Source of the DNA: Fomitopsis serialis
Taxonomy: Eukaryota > Basidiomycota > Agaricomycetes > Polyporales > Fomitopsidaceae
NCBI RefSeq assembly: GCF_022376445.1
Contig: NW_025955037.1
Span: 124,001-188,000 of the forward strand
DNA length: 64,000 bases
Reading direction: 5' to 3'
Positions 1 through 12,824 of this stretch are shown one piece after another (the first letter of the stretch is position 1; the number at the start of each line of letters is the position of its first letter). The notes under the pieces were generated by a model. The model saw nothing but the letters and a program-made list of their open reading frames with translations. It was not told the DNA's origin and did no database searches. The translations under genes were made by a program, and so were the position numbers.

Positions 1-207
1 GGGCAAGTGGGCAATTCGTCAGCAGCTTCATGACGGTTTGCCGTTCTTCGTTATTTATTCTCGCAAAGGTACACGGTAATCAGTGCAAATCATATCCTAC
101 TATACAGTACACTACCTCGCTTTCGCAGCGCGAACATATAATCAAGTAATCGTAACCTCGTCTTCTAGCAATCTGCTAGACGGGGACTGCCGCATGAGTA
201 CCTGAAT

Positions 208-2720
208 CTACAATGTGTAACGGAAGTCGGGCGCGCGATCACCCAGCCTCCGGAGCTCCTCCACACTGTACTTGATGCCTTTCTCTTCCATCTCTTGCTG
301 TTGCTTGTCCCTAAGTGCGTTGGCGCGCTTATAGGCAAGAACGGTGATTGGCAGGAATATGAAGCCGATGCCGACGAACATCAGCTCCAGGGCATCTGCA
401 CATCGTCAAGTCAGTACGAGGATAGAATCGATGGATGTTTACTCACGGCCTAGGACATAGCGCGGGGCATCCTTTGAAAGGTATATGTTGCTCGCGATGG
501 CTCCACCAAAGTTACCGATACCGATGTGCAGCGCCATGCCGACACCACGTTTGTACTGGCCAGCCAAGTTATTTCCCAGCCTACACGCGTCGACACTACT
601 GAGCTTTGTACAGATGTTGCTGAGGAGCTACAACGTACCAAGCGATGATACCCGGGAAGGCGGCATAGGATCCAGACACGCAGAAGAACGTGCCGAAGTA
701 CTTCACGCCGACTGGGACGTCGGCAATGTTGATCGCAAAGCCTATCATGCACATCACCAGCCCTGCGAGGACAAAGGGCGAGCGCAACTTGACATGATCA
801 GACCAGGTGGCGAAGATGAGGAGGACAATCGCTGTCGCGTACGTCAGTACTTGCACGCCGAAGGGTCGCGCAGAAGGATTGCTCACTTGCGCATATGTAA
901 GGCGGAACGGTCAGTAGTTCGCTGATGGCGGTGTCATATCCGAAGCTGGTAGAAGCAGAATCTATTATTCAGCGCAAGATGGCGAACCCGAGAATACGGC
1001 GTACCCATTGATGATCGACCTTTGCATGGACGCTCAGTGAGCTTGGTCAACATAACATGCGAGAGAGGACTCACGGCAGGAAAAGTGAAATCCCGTACAC
1101 TGTGAGCCATGAACGACGTCAGTATTCGAGGAGTCTGAGCACGCTAGAGACGTACGTGGCGTGATCACGGCAAAATATACCATGATCTGCAGCCATACTT
1201 GCCAATCCATGAACGCCGCCTTAATGTGTCGGATTTGAAAGTGCTCTTCCTCTCCAACAGAGGAGTTGTCGTATTCTATCCATCCTCGACGTCACTGCGG
1301 GAAGCGGGGTACAACGAGATTTAAACTCACTTTCTTCCATATGATATATTCACGCTCCTCAGGCGTGAGGAACGTCGCTGTGTCAGGGAAGTCCACAGGA
1401 CTGCCAGAATGCGCATTCAGTTTACACTACGCGCATTCATACGATGCCACCCACCGAAGAAGGCGATGCTCCGACCACCACGGTGGCAATGCCTTCGAGT
1501 ATCTGATGTGGCATGGTAGTCGGCACCATCTCAATGACCTGCGAATACGTACAAAGATCCAGGACCAACCCAGTAAACCCGCTGTTCCAGACATGAAAGA
1601 GATGCCGTATGCCAGGATTCCCGAGAATGCGCCTGCAATCGTTGCCCCGCCGTAGAATAGGCCCACTCTGTATTGTAGCATGTGGCGCGGATACCATAGC
1701 GTCAAGCTACAGTCAATCAAGTGAGACAACAGTTACAGTGAGGACTATTTAGAACCCTTACTAGTAGACGACGCCCGGGAATAGGCCCGCTTCTGTGATA
1801 CCTAGACAGATGCGGGTCCCGACGAGTTGCGGATAGCTGAGAACTGGTTGAACAGACAGTTTTGAAAATGAGACCCTGTGAACGACTCACGTCTTTACTA
1901 GACCCATAAGAGTCCTAACTCGGGTAATCAGTGAATGTCGTCGGATGCAACCCAGAAAGCTCACATGATGACTCCCCATAGGAGCTGCAACCTCGTCAGT
2001 ACAGGCATTCTGATCGGACATGCTACTTACTGTGATACCAGGAACCATCTGAGCGCTCGGATTAGTAGCCATCCGAGCGAATCGAAATGCCGCGAATGCA
2101 CTCGTACCTGGATGGTTTGAACTTCTTTAGAACCAGACTGTATCCAGGGTCAGGCAAGTCAGTCGTGTTGATTGCGTGTCACTCACTTGGCGGGACATTC
2201 GCAGAGACAGTATGGCTGGCGAATGGTCAATTGCGACATAGGCTCAACGTCGACAGTGATACCCACAACGAAATACATTGTCTAATCTCAGGGTTAGCTA
2301 TGCTCGTAGTCGGCGACTCGCGCCAATATGCGACTCACAAGAGCGATATTGTATTTATTACCAGTAAGGTTGAGCTGGTCTGTGAGTCCTTGTATCTTCG
2401 CGTTGCCTAGAAACTGCTGAGCACTCAGCATCTGGCAGCATCGGCTTCTCTTACCAATATTGCCTGCGAATAGCATCAGCACACGCCGACGGTACGAACA
2501 AAGAAAAGGGCCCACCTCTATCCAAGAAGGAACACAAATACATGATCGTGAGGATAGGCAGAATCCTCCTATCCACTTTCCGCCAAAGCCGTTTCTCCTG
2601 CTCTGGCGTGAGGGGCGGAGGAGGGCTGGTCGTCGACTTTGGCGAGGTTGCATACTCGACCGCCTCGACCTCGAGCTTCTCCGCGCTGTAGCTTCGAGCT
2701 GGGCTGTTAGTCGTAGGCAT
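208..2720 (-). pseudogene. MFS transporter, Dal5-like anion:cation symporter family (copy 1), frameshifted
   Basis: The start at 2720 gives MPTTNSPARSYS, then a cytosolic tail leading to the family signature LWRKVDRRILPILTIMYLCS and FLDRG (TM1). Downstream exons encode GNAKIQGLTDQLNLTGNKYN, the TM5-6 stretch [21 protein letters not shown]8-9 (IWSDHVKLRSP-like) and the C-terminus RRLGDRAPDFRYTL with its stop at 208-210. Twelve-TM proton-coupled organic-anion or vitamin transport is known for the family; the substrate is unknown here. A 9-nt exon lies at 2455-2463. Compared with the paralogues, one base is missing near 2052 in the RWLPGIT segment and another near 1473 in the VVVGxIAFF segment. 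Each breaks the frame, so this copy looks decayed unless the consensus is wrong. It is divergent from copy 2 across about 1.35 kb. Confidence 0.72.
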
Positions 2721-4073
2721 AGCTTTCGCAACGTCGTCAAGAGTCGTCAGAAAGAAAGAAAGGGGGCGTTCCGGGGCCCTAGGTATTTCTCCGCACTCTA
2801 CACATATGTCAGACAATGCGGGACGGTGGCGTCGCTAGATAACTGGGTGGGCCTGAACTCTTCTCCGGGTCTTCATGTCAGATTTTGATCTTCCTGGGCA
2901 CGTTCTACCCCGCATTGCCCCACACCTGAGCGAAGGCATTCGCCCTCGGACGCCGTATATGGGCGTCAGTGCGCCCCGTGATGCGTCCGCCAGTCGTAGA
3001 TACGGGAGAGATACCGCGTACAGGGGCAGCTGCCCGGACGGACAGCGTTCCGACGCTTAGAAGTTCCTTAGGAGACTGATAAGTGCATGAACCAGGTGAT
3101 GGATGTGGTACCACGAACGTAAGGAACAGTGTGTTCGTCGAATCCGACTGTCATGACACCGAGCATGCTCACCGACGCGGTTGTCAGTGATAGCTGAGTG
3201 CCTGATGAGATGTATAGCAGCACTCGAGGAAAGACAGGCATGGACAACGTACCGGGGCGTGCCGCTCCGTTTGTAGCGCTTCAAGTTCACACTTAAGACT
3301 GCTCGCCTTCCTCGGACATGCAGGAACTTCTGGCCAAAGTGAACTCTTGGTAAGCCGGGGGAAAGTATCAATCCTTTCATGACTGATCAATCTCACTCTG
3401 TACGTTGTCAATGAACTCGGATTGAACTTCGACTGGGCCTCAACTTGGTTAGAAGTCGGCGAAGCAGTAGTATGATCGCCCCGCAGCCAGAAGCACCTGG
3501 ATCATCGAGTCAGCTAGCACAAGCGGTACGGTCCATACGCATCCAAGCCAGCTGAGCGCTGTGCATAGATAATCTCTGTAGGTTTCCTGTCAGCAGTCCG
3601 TCTGTCACAAACCTCGAGGGGACCCAGGTCATCGTGGATTAGGCGCTGAGCGCTGAGCGGCCTAGTCGGAGGCGCCCACCCAGCGCCACGTAGTACATAC
3701 CTGGGGCTTTTCACGGAACAGACATCGGGTGCCCGTGTCCTCAATGCAGCACCACTTCTCATACCTGTGAAGGTCGAACATTCCCGTCAAAGCGCTGGAA
3801 ATATGACGAAGAAGCGAATTCTATGTTAGGTTTATCACCCGTCTATTCCGGTGCTTGCGCTGCACTTATCTGCCAGTGCCAGTCTTTCGGAGGGACAAAC
3901 AGTCCATTGAACGGAAGCTGAGCTTTGCGATGCTTCCATCTTACGTTGATGCCTCCGAAGCTCCAGATAAGAATGTCATTAGTCGTCTGAAAAGGCTTCA
4001 CCATCCTCAATCGCATGCAGCCTGCCTCAAACTGCGAAGACACCCTCAGTCGGCGCCCAACCTCTAGTCCGAG
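2721..4073. promoter_or_regulatory. Intergenic region between divergent MFS copies 1 and 2
   Basis: About 1.35 kb without a recognisable gene. From about 3719 it is similar to the stretch beginning near 6882 upstream of copy 3. Shared words include GTCAAAGCGCTG, GACGAAGAAG and CTTTCGGAGGGACAAAC. It presumably holds both promoters. A short direct repeat (GCGCTGAGCGCTGAGCG) sits near 3645. Confidence 0.5.
3930..4067 (+). other. Upstream ORF of MFS copy 2 (45 codons)
   Basis: This small ORF begins MLPSYVDASEAPDKN and ends six bases (TCCGAG) before the transporter start at 4074. A homologous ORF with the same N-terminus lies at the same place before copy 3. The two differ by several substitutions and by indels, yet both stay open. 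It could be a translation-controlling uORF if it lies in the mRNA; the sequence does not show the transcript start. Confidence 0.35.
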
Positions 4074-6790
4074 ATGGTCAGTGCGAAGTCGTTAAGCCCG
4101 GCCGGCAGTCTTTCTTCAGCGAAGGATGAAATCGACATCATGGAAACACCGGAAGGGCGGACCTCCGAGGGCCTAGGCGACGTAAACGACGAAGCTCACC
4201 ATCCGCCTGCTCTCACAGTCGAAGAGGAGAGGAAACTATGGCGAAAGGTTGACCTGCGCATCGTGCCCATTCTGACTGTGATGTACCTATGTTCTTTCTT
4301 GGACAGAGGTGAATGTGGACTATTGCTAGTCAGTACTGTCTGATGCTGACGCGACCGCACGACAGGGAATATCGGTATTTAGCATCCTCTAGACGTCTTC
4401 CCATTCTGAAGGAAATTACACTTTATCAGGAAATGCCAAGCTTCAAGGGCTAACAACCCAGCTCGACCTCACCGGAAATAAGTACAACATAGCTCTGGTA
4501 CGTTGCTTGATCGGTGTCTGATGAGTACGCCGGCGCTGACTCGCCGCCAAACGCAGACAATGTATTACATCGTACGCTTTTGTCCCACGAACGTCATGCA
4601 TCGATGTTCACAGTATGCGCTCCAAGCCATACTGTCTTCTCGAATGTCCGGCGAAGTAAGTAGAAATGAATCGTGTATTCGTTCCACCCGCCGTGTTGCT
4701 GACTTCAGCACAGTCTGGTGCTAAAGAAGTTTAGACCGTCAAGGTAAAAATCACCGTACTGCTTCGTATTACGTCCTGCTTATCCACCGTGATAGATGGC
4801 TTTCGGGCACAATGGTAAGGATTACTCGGGTTCACTTCTCACATGCGCTGATAGAAGCGCACAGGTTGTATGGGGTATTGTGATGTGAGTCACTTATAGT
4901 ACGTCGCCTTCAGTCGAATCCGTTACTCATCTCTTTGCAGGACTTTGATGGGCATAGTCAAAACGTGAGTGTACTCACGGTGCCCGATCCGCTGCGGGAC
5001 CTTACCTCGCCTATGCCTTAAGTTACCCGCAGTTGGTCGGTGTTCGAATTTGTCTGGGGATCGCAGAGGCCGGCCTCTTCCCCGGCGTTGTATACTAGTG
5101 CGTCAGGGCCAGATCGTGAGTCGACTGTGCTCATGCACCGCTGACCGCATTTATGCGACAGCATGACACTATGGTACCCTCGCCATATGCTTCAGTTCCG
5201 CATAGGACTATTCTATGGCGGAGCTTCGGCCGCCGGTGTGTATGACTCTAGTGCAACCAACCAACCTTAATGTGCTGATACCTCGGTCCGTAGGTGCCTT
5301 CTCTGGCGTCCTCGCGTACGGTATCTCGTTTATGTCGGGTACAGGAGGCTTGCTGGGGTGGTCTTGGATCTTCGTACGCACGATGCCTCAAATACAAGGT
5401 ATGCTCTTCTCGAACTAACAACTTGTACGATCTGCAGATCATAGAGGGCCTCTTGACGATGGTTGTATCCATCATCTCAATCTTCGGTACGTCTACTATT
5501 AGCTTGACTTCTGCCGCAGTGTCGAAGTTGACTCATGCTCTGTTCAGTCATAGTCGATTTCCCGGATACAGCATCATTCTTGACGCCAAAGGAGCGTGCT
5601 TACCTCGTATGGAGAAAGAGTGGGTTGAGACTGCGCTCTATCTCATAGATCCGACGCAGTATACTGACTGTCTTTCCTTGAGCAGAGTACGACAACTCGT
5701 CGGTCGGCGAGGAAGAACACTTCGAATTGCGCCACGTCAAGTCTGCGTTGTGCGACTGGCAGGTAGCGTACTGCCCCGTAGATACTTGACAATATCGGCT
5801 GAATAGCGGATGTTGCAGGTGTGGTTACAAACACTGATGTTCATGACCATTGTTGCACCTCGTATGTTGCTCACATGTTCCGAAGAATGCTGTTGCTGAC
5901 GATGAAAACGCGCAGTGCTCGGCATCTCTCTTTTCCTACCGTGGGTCCTCCAATACACGGGCATTGAGAATACCGCTAACGAATCACTCTTGGCAGATCG
6001 ATCATCAATGGGTAGGATTCTGTTGTCTACTTGTGTTACGCTCAACCAATCATTGTTGCTAGTTTTGGGTACGGTACCGCTATCAGCCAACTGCTTACAG
6101 TCCCGCCATACATTGTTGCGAGTGAGTAGTACTGGTCCTTCGACTACATACACACTTCAGCTCATCTGCCCATGAAGCGATCGTGCTTGTCGTGGTCGCA
6201 ATTTGGTCTGACCACGTCAAGCTTCGTTCGCCCTTCATCTTCGGCGGACTCGTGATGTGCCTCGTTGGCTTCGCTATCAATATCTCCGATGCGGCGATTG
6301 GGGCAAAGTACTTCGGAACTTCCTGTGTGTCACTGGGTCGTACGCTACCTGCCCGGTGTCATTTCATGGTGTGTCATTCTGTAGGCCGTCGGTGTAATAG
6401 ACTATAGTTCTGCTTAGGCTGGAAACAATCTGGCCGGTCAATACAAGCGTGGCGTAGGTATGGCCGTCCAAATTGGGATAGGCAATCTCGCCAGCTTGAT
6501 AGTCAGCAACATATATCTGTCCAAGGACGCCCCGCGATATGTGATGGGACGTATGTAGACCTTTCATTTCCAATAGTGATACGTACTGACCAAGGCGTCA
6601 GATGCACTGGAGTTGATGTTCATTGGCATCGGTCTCATTAACCTGCCTATCCTGGTAGTATTGTACAAGTGGGAGAACACAAAACGAGATATAAATGCAA
6701 CAAGACGTGGAAGAGAAAGGCATAGAGTACTCGGCGGAAGAGCTGCGAAGACTGGGCGACCGTGCCACGGACTTCCGTTACATTCTGTAA
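4074..6790 (+). pseudogene. MFS transporter, Dal5-like family (copy 2), multiply frameshifted
   Basis: The N-terminal exon MVSAKSLSPAGSLSSAKDEI runs into LWRKVDLRIVPILTVMYLCS and FLDRG. A 9-nt exon (4366-4374), GNAKLQGLTTQLDLTGNKYN, TM5-6 ([19 protein letters not shown]) and TM8-9 (SDHVKLRSPFIFGGLVMC) follow. Aligned base by base with copy 3, it lacks one base near 6318 (KYFGTFLC), one near 6345 (PGVISW) and one near 6419 (the LGNNLAGQ junction). It gains one base near 6700, just before GIEYSAEELRRLGDRA. The homologous stop would be TAA at 6788-6790. Four indels in the last third point to loss of function. The rest of the gene is very close to copy 3, so decay is recent or the indels are sequence errors. 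Confidence 0.72.
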
Positions 6791-7266
6791 CCCGCGTACA
6801 CACTATTTTTTCCAGCGAACAATACAAGGCTTGACGTTACTGCTGGAGATCAGTGGCCAGCGTGACTTCCAACGGAACAGACATTGGGTATCTGTGTCGA
6901 GTCAATACAGCACCAGTTCTCATACCTGTCAACACGGCACTGGCAAGGTTCGAACAGCCCCGTCAAAGCGCTGAAGATACGACGAAGAAGTGATTTCTAG
7001 GTTGGGTCTATCCGTCTATTCGGTGCTTGCGCTGTACTGTAACTGACTTATCTGCCAGTCTTTCGGAGGGACAAACCTTCGACAGACAAACGCTTCATTC
7101 AACGGGAGCAGAGCTTGCAATGCTTCCATCTTATGTCGACGCCTCCGAAGCTCCAGATAAGAACGCGGTCTGTTGTCCGAAAAGCGCCATCCTCAATTGC
7201 GGGCTTGCCTCAAACCTCCAACTGCGAAGACATCCTCAACTGTCGACACGCAAAGTCTGATCCGAG
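6791..7266 (+). promoter_or_regulatory. Duplicated 5' region of MFS copy 3
   Basis: This 476-bp spacer repeats, with drift, the region upstream of copy 2. The similarity begins near 6882 (CAGACATTGGGTATCTGTGT compared with CAGACATCGGGTGCCCGTGT near 3719). The tandem unit is therefore about 3.16 kb and carried its own promoter and uORF. Confidence 0.6.
7120..7260 (+). other. Upstream ORF of MFS copy 3 (46 codons)
   Basis: Counterpart of the ORF at 3930-4067. It begins MLPSYVDASEAPDKN, ends STRKV, and its TGA lies six bases before the ATG at 7267. The middle diverges from the copy-2 version, but the stop position relative to the main start is kept. Confidence 0.35.
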
Positions 7267-9996
7267 ATGGTCAGTGCTAAGTCATCAAGCCTGGCGGGCA
7301 GTCTTTCTGCAGCGGAGGATGAACTCGACATTGTGGAAATCCCAGATCGGACCTCGAGTCTAGGCGACGTAAACGACGAAGTTCACCATCCGCCTGCTCT
7401 CACGGCTGACGAGGAGAAGAAGCTATGGCGAAAAGTTGATGTGCGCATCGTGCCCATCCTGACTGCGATGTACCTATGTTCTTTCCTGGACAGAGGTGAA
7501 TGCGAATGCTAGTACTTACTGTTCGACGCTGACTGCACGCACAACAGGGAATATCGGTATCTAACATCCTCTAGATGTCTTCCCATTCTGAAGGAAAATG
7601 CATTTTATCAGGAAATGCGAAGCTTCAAGGGCTAACAACCCAGCTCGACCTCACCGGAAATAAGTACAACATAGCTCTGGTACGTTGCTTGATCGGTGTC
7701 TGATGAGTACGGCGCTGACTCTCCGCCACCTGCAGATGATGTATTACATCGTACGCATTCTTCCCGTGAACATCATTTAACTATGTTCATAATTTACGCG
7801 TCAAGCCATACTGTCTTCTCGAATGTCCAGCGAAGTGAGCACAATTGAATCTCGTACTGATTCTATCGTCCACCTGCCGTGTTACTGACTTCAGCATAGT
7901 CTGGTATTGAAGAAATTTAAACCGTCAAGGTAACGATCCATTGTCTCATGTTCCGCTTCCTGCTTATCGGCAGCATCATGACAGATGGCTTCCGGGCATA
8001 ATGGTAAGGATTGCTCGGATTCACTGCTCACCTGTGCTGACAGAAGCGCACAGATTGTATGGGGTATTATGATGTGAATGACTCGTATAGCACCCCATCT
8101 TCGACCGAATCCCCTACTCATGGGTTTTAATCAGGACTTTGATGGGCATAGTCAAGACGTGAGTAGTATGTCCACGGTACCCGTCCGCTGCGAGACCTTA
8201 CCGCGCCCACGCCCTAGTTACCCACAGCTGCTCGGTGTTCGAATCTGCCTGGGAATCGCAGAGGCTGGCCTCTACCCCGGTGTTGTATACTAGTGCGTCA
8301 GAGCCTCATTGGGAGTTGACTGTGCTCACGCACCGCTGTCCGCGCGAATATGACAGCATGACGCTATGGTATCCACGCCACAAGCTTCAGTTTCGCGTAG
8401 GTCTGTTCAATGGTGGAGCGACGGCCGCTGGTGTGTATGACTCTAGCACAACCATCTCGGTGTAATGACATCTCAACGTTCGATAGGTGCCTTCTCTGGC
8501 ATTCTCGCATACGGTATATCGTTTATGTCGGGCGCAGGAGGCTTGTTGGGGTGGTCTTGGATCTTTGTACGTGCAATGCCTTGAATGCAAGGCACGCTTC
8601 TCTCAAACTAACAAATTGTACAATTTGTAGATTATAGAGGGCCTGTTGACGATCGTCGTATCTATCCTCGCAATCTTCGGTATGCGCACTAGGAGCTTGA
8701 CGTCTGCCGTAGTTGTGAATCTCATCCATGCTCTGTCTAGTCATAGTTGACTTTCCAGATACAGCATCGTTCTTGACGCCGAAAGAGCGTGCTTATCTCG
8801 TATGGAGAAAGAGTGAGTGGAGACTGCGCTCGATCTTACGGTATTCTGTAGATGTGACAGTCTACTGACTATCTTGTCTTGAACAGAGTACGACAACTCA
8901 TCGGTCGGCGAGGATGAACATTTCGAAATGCGCCACATCAAGTCTGCGTTGTGTGACTGGCAGGTAAGGTACTGCGGTGTAGGTACGTGACGATATCGGC
9001 TGAATTGTGGATGTCGCAGGTGTGGTTACAGATGCTGATGTTCATGACCATTGTTGCGCCTCGTACGTTGCTCACATGTCCCGAAGAATGAAGGTGCTGA
9101 CGATGAAGACGTGCAGTGGTCGGCATCTCCCTTTTTCTCCCGTGGGTTCTCCAATACATGGACATTGAGAAGTCTGCTGACAACTTACTCCTGGCAGGTC
9201 GATCATCAATGGGTAGGATTCTGTTTATGATTTTATTCGTGCTCAATCACTCATTATTGCCAGTTTCGGGTACGGTACTGCTATCAGCCAGCTGCTTACT
9301 GTCCCACCATATATTGTTGCGAGTGAGTATGCTCCCGACTACACGCATGCTGGAGCTCATCCGCCTACGAAGCGATCGTGCTCATTGCTGTCTCAATGTG
9401 GTCTGATCACGTCAAGCTCCGTTCGCCGTTCCTCTTCGGTGGGCTCACGATCTGCCTCGTTGGCTTTGCCATCAACATCTCCGACGCCGCGATTGGGGTG
9501 AAGTACTTCGGAACGTTCCTGTGTGTAACTGGGTCGTACACATCAATGCCCGGTGTCGTCTCATGGTCTGTCACGGTCGTCTCTGTACCAGGCGTAAGTA
9601 ATAGACTAAAAGCTTGCCTAGGCTTGGAAACAATCTGGCTGGTCAGTACAAGCGTGGCGTAGGAATGGCTGTCCAGATTGGGGTAGGCAATCTCGCCAGC
9701 CTGATAGTCACCAACATCTACTTGTCGAAGGACGCCCCGCGATATGTAATGGGACGTACGTAGATCATCTTTCATCTCAGTAGTTACACATACTGACCAA
9801 AGCATCAGACGCACTAGAGTTGATGTTTATAGGCATCGGCCTCATCAACCTCTGCATCCTGGTAGCATTGTACAAGTGGGAGAACGCAAAACGAGACAAA
9901 AATCAGAGAGACATGGAGGAGAAAGGCATAGAATACTCGGCAGAAGAACTGCGAAGACTGGGCGACCGCGCCCCGGAATTCCGCTACACTCTTTAA
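7267..9996 (+). CDS. MFS transporter, Dal5-like anion:cation symporter family (copy 3), intact
   Basis: Predicted 12-TM plasma-membrane symporter. Start MVSAKSSSLAGSLSAAED is chosen because it is shared with copy 2. Signature LWRKVDVRIVPILTAMYLCS/FLDRG forms TM1. A 9-nt exon at 7548-7556 (introns 7496-7547 and 7557-7611) joins DRG to GNAKLQGLTTQLDLTGNKYN. Then come [100 protein letters not shown], the central loop, VWLQMLMFMTIVAP, IWSDHVKLRSPFLFGG-like TM8-9 and GNNLAGQYKRGVGMA. The C-terminus is RRLGDRAPEFRYTL, stop 9994-9996. About a dozen short introns; no frame breaks seen. It is convergent with copy 4, with only 137 bp between stops. The family carries allantoate, nicotinate, biotin or similar acids; the substrate here is unknown. 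Confidence 0.85.
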
Positions 9997-10133
9997 CTTA
10001 TGGATCATACTGTACCATGTTTACAGTGGTCAATGACAGGCTTTGAGATAGCTCTATAATACACTGAAGGCACCCTAACCACAATCCGTCCTCACATGCA
10101 CATAGGTACGTTACAGTAGATGTAGTGTACGAT

Positions 10134-12824
10134 CTACAGTATGTATCGGAAATCAGGTGCACGGTCTCCCATACGCCTTAGTTCTTCATCGCCGTAGCTT
10201 ATGCCCATCTCTTCCATCTCTTTTTGTAAGATGTCTCGTCTGGTGTTGATTCGCTTGTACATCAAGACGATGAATGGTAAGGATACCAATCCAATCCCAA
10301 CAAACATCAGCTCCAGTGCATCTAACGCATTCACAATGAGAGGCAGTACAGGTCTGAGCGTGCTAAGTAATACGCACGACCAATGATATATCGCGGTGCA
10401 TCTTCCGATAGATATATGTTGCTTGCTATAGCACCAGAGAAGTTCCCGATTCCGATTTGGAGAGCCATTCCAGTGGCACGTTTGTACTGGCCAGCAAGAT
10501 TGTTCCCAAGCCTGACAGAGGTACGGGTGTTAGTATCATTACAATTCCTCAAAGCCAGATAGCGCACCATGCAACGAGCCCAGGATAAGCGGCATACGGC
10601 CCAGTTACGCAGAAGAACACAGCAAAATATTTGACACCGGCGGACGTCGCGGATATATTGATAGAGAAGCCTACGAGGCATAGCACGAGTCCTGCAAGAA
10701 TGAAGGGCGAGCGCATCTTGATGTAGTCGGACCACACGGCAAAGACAACTAGCACGATCGCTTTCGCGGATTGTTAGCTAGCGTCAAACTGTTGTGATGC
10801 GAGGACCTACTGGCGCAGATGTACGGCGGAACTGTGAGCAACTGACTGACAGCAGGGTCATAGCCAAATCTGTTCCTGGGAATAGTTGATGAAAACACGA
10901 ATAACAACATGAAAGCCTGACTCACGCATTGATGATTGACCTTGGCGGGTAGTTATTGAGCAAAAAAGCGATACCTTTCAGTGCGGGACAGACTCACGGT
11001 AAGAAGAGAGTTATCCCATTCACTGATGTTCACCACATGGAGTAATAGTGAGCCCTCGGACTAGAAGGGATACGAGTACATACATGGAGCACAGATAGCC
11101 CAGTATAGGATGATATGCAACCATATCTAAAAGGAGGATGCTGTAAATACATGTAATCATCAATAGTTGATGCTCACCTGCCAGTCACGCAAAGCCGCAA
11201 TGACGTGCCGCACTTCAAAGTGCTCCTCTTCCCCGACGGAAGAGTTATCGTACTCTGTTCGAAAGCAGATCATGAGCGCGGCTTTACATGGTGATGTGAA
11301 ACGGCATGCGCACTCTTGGTCCATATGATGAATGCCCGTTCCTCTTCCGTGAGGAATGCCGCCGTGTCAGGGAAGTCCACCAGCACTAAATGAATGTCAA
11401 TCTCCGTCCGAGGGCAATTGTAAATTTTCGTGCCGAAGAAAGCCGCCGCGCCGACAATCGCAGTAGAAATTCCTTCAAGTATCTGCACATAAAACAGTCT
11501 AGATGTCAAAGTCCCGGATCGCAATATTGGCAATGTCCGTCACGTACGAAGATCCACGACCAGCCGAGGAAGCCAGCAGTACCGGACATGAATGATATTC
11601 CATAGGCGAGGACACCGGAGAACGCCCCTGAAGGATAATCAGACCGAGCGCATGAGTGAGGGCTATCGATACCAACTCCGACCCACCTGCAACAGTCGCG
11701 CCGCCATAGAAGATACCAACGCGGACTTGCAGCATGTGACGCGGGTACCATAGTGTCATGCTACCGTATGCACGAGGATCAATGCGCTGTTTGAACATTC
11801 GTGGCGGAAATCAACACAAACTAGTATACAACACCGGGAAACAAGCCAGCTTCCGCGATGGCGAGACACATACGAGTGCCGACAAGCTGCGGATAGCTGT
11901 GATTTCAAGGAATGCGAGCATTAGATGCATGCTGCGAAGGGCGATAGGGAAGTAGTACCTCTTGACCAATCCCATCAACGTTCTCCATTAGAAACTTCTC
12001 AGACCGACTTGAAGCTAGCAAGGTCGATATTACCAACTCACAGAGTTATACCCCATGCAACCTTGTCGCAATGAGTGTTGGGCGTACAATGGACATCACA
12101 CACCCATGACTCACAGTTAGGCCAGGAAGCCACCTAGGTATAGTAGACATCAGCGATGAGTAAGTCGGCCATGATCGCTAGCTGAGCGCACCTAGAAGGG
12201 CGAAACTTCTTCAAGACCAAGCTAATGTCGCCAATCAGCGCACTGACTCAGGATGGACTCGGATGCTGTCTCATAAGACATACTTTGCGGGACACTCGAA
12301 GAGGCAAAACGGCTTGACAGTAGTGAGACTTGAAAACAAGAGTCGTTTGAATTGACCCACAATGTAGAACATAGTCTGCTTGTGTCAAGATACTCAGATC
12401 GGCGTTCCACAGATGCAGCGTCACGTACGAGTACTATATTGAACTCGTTTCCAGTCAAGCGAAGCTGTGTCGTCAGCCCCTGAATTTTTGCATTTCCTAG
12501 AAAATGTTCGACCGGTGATTGGCATGTAACCATCGCGCAGAACACACCAATGTTTGCTGACAAATGGTTCAGTTAATATGAAGTTGATGAATGTCATCCG
12601 CGTTGGTGAGACCGACCTCTGTCCATATACGCGCACAAGAACATGAGCGTAAGAATAGGCAACAGCTTCGTGTCGACCTTCCTCCACAGCCGCTGCTGTT
12701 GTTGGGGAGTAAGGGCTGGAGGTAAAGGCGTGTATGATGGGCCTTCATCCTTGCTCTCGACTTCTGTCGTCCCGGTCTTGGTGGTACTAACGGTCGGGCT
12801 GGGCAGCTCCGGCAATTGCGACAT
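10134..12824 (-). CDS. MFS transporter, Dal5-like family (copy 4)
   Basis: The start at 12824 (MSQLPELPSPTVSTTKTG) is the ATG that best matches paralogue N-termini. Signature LWRKVDTKLLPILTLMFLCA/YMDRG is TM1. A 9-nt exon lies at 12548-12556. Then [85 protein letters not shown] and SDYIKMRSPFILAGLVLC. The C-terminus is RRMGDRAPDFRYIL, stop 10134-10136. I saw no frameshift. One oddity: the intron expected at 11386-11433 has GC instead of GT at its donor. It is 48 bp long and open in frame, so it is either a GC-AG intron or 16 extra residues before VDFPDTAAFL. Substrate unknown. Confidence 0.83.
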
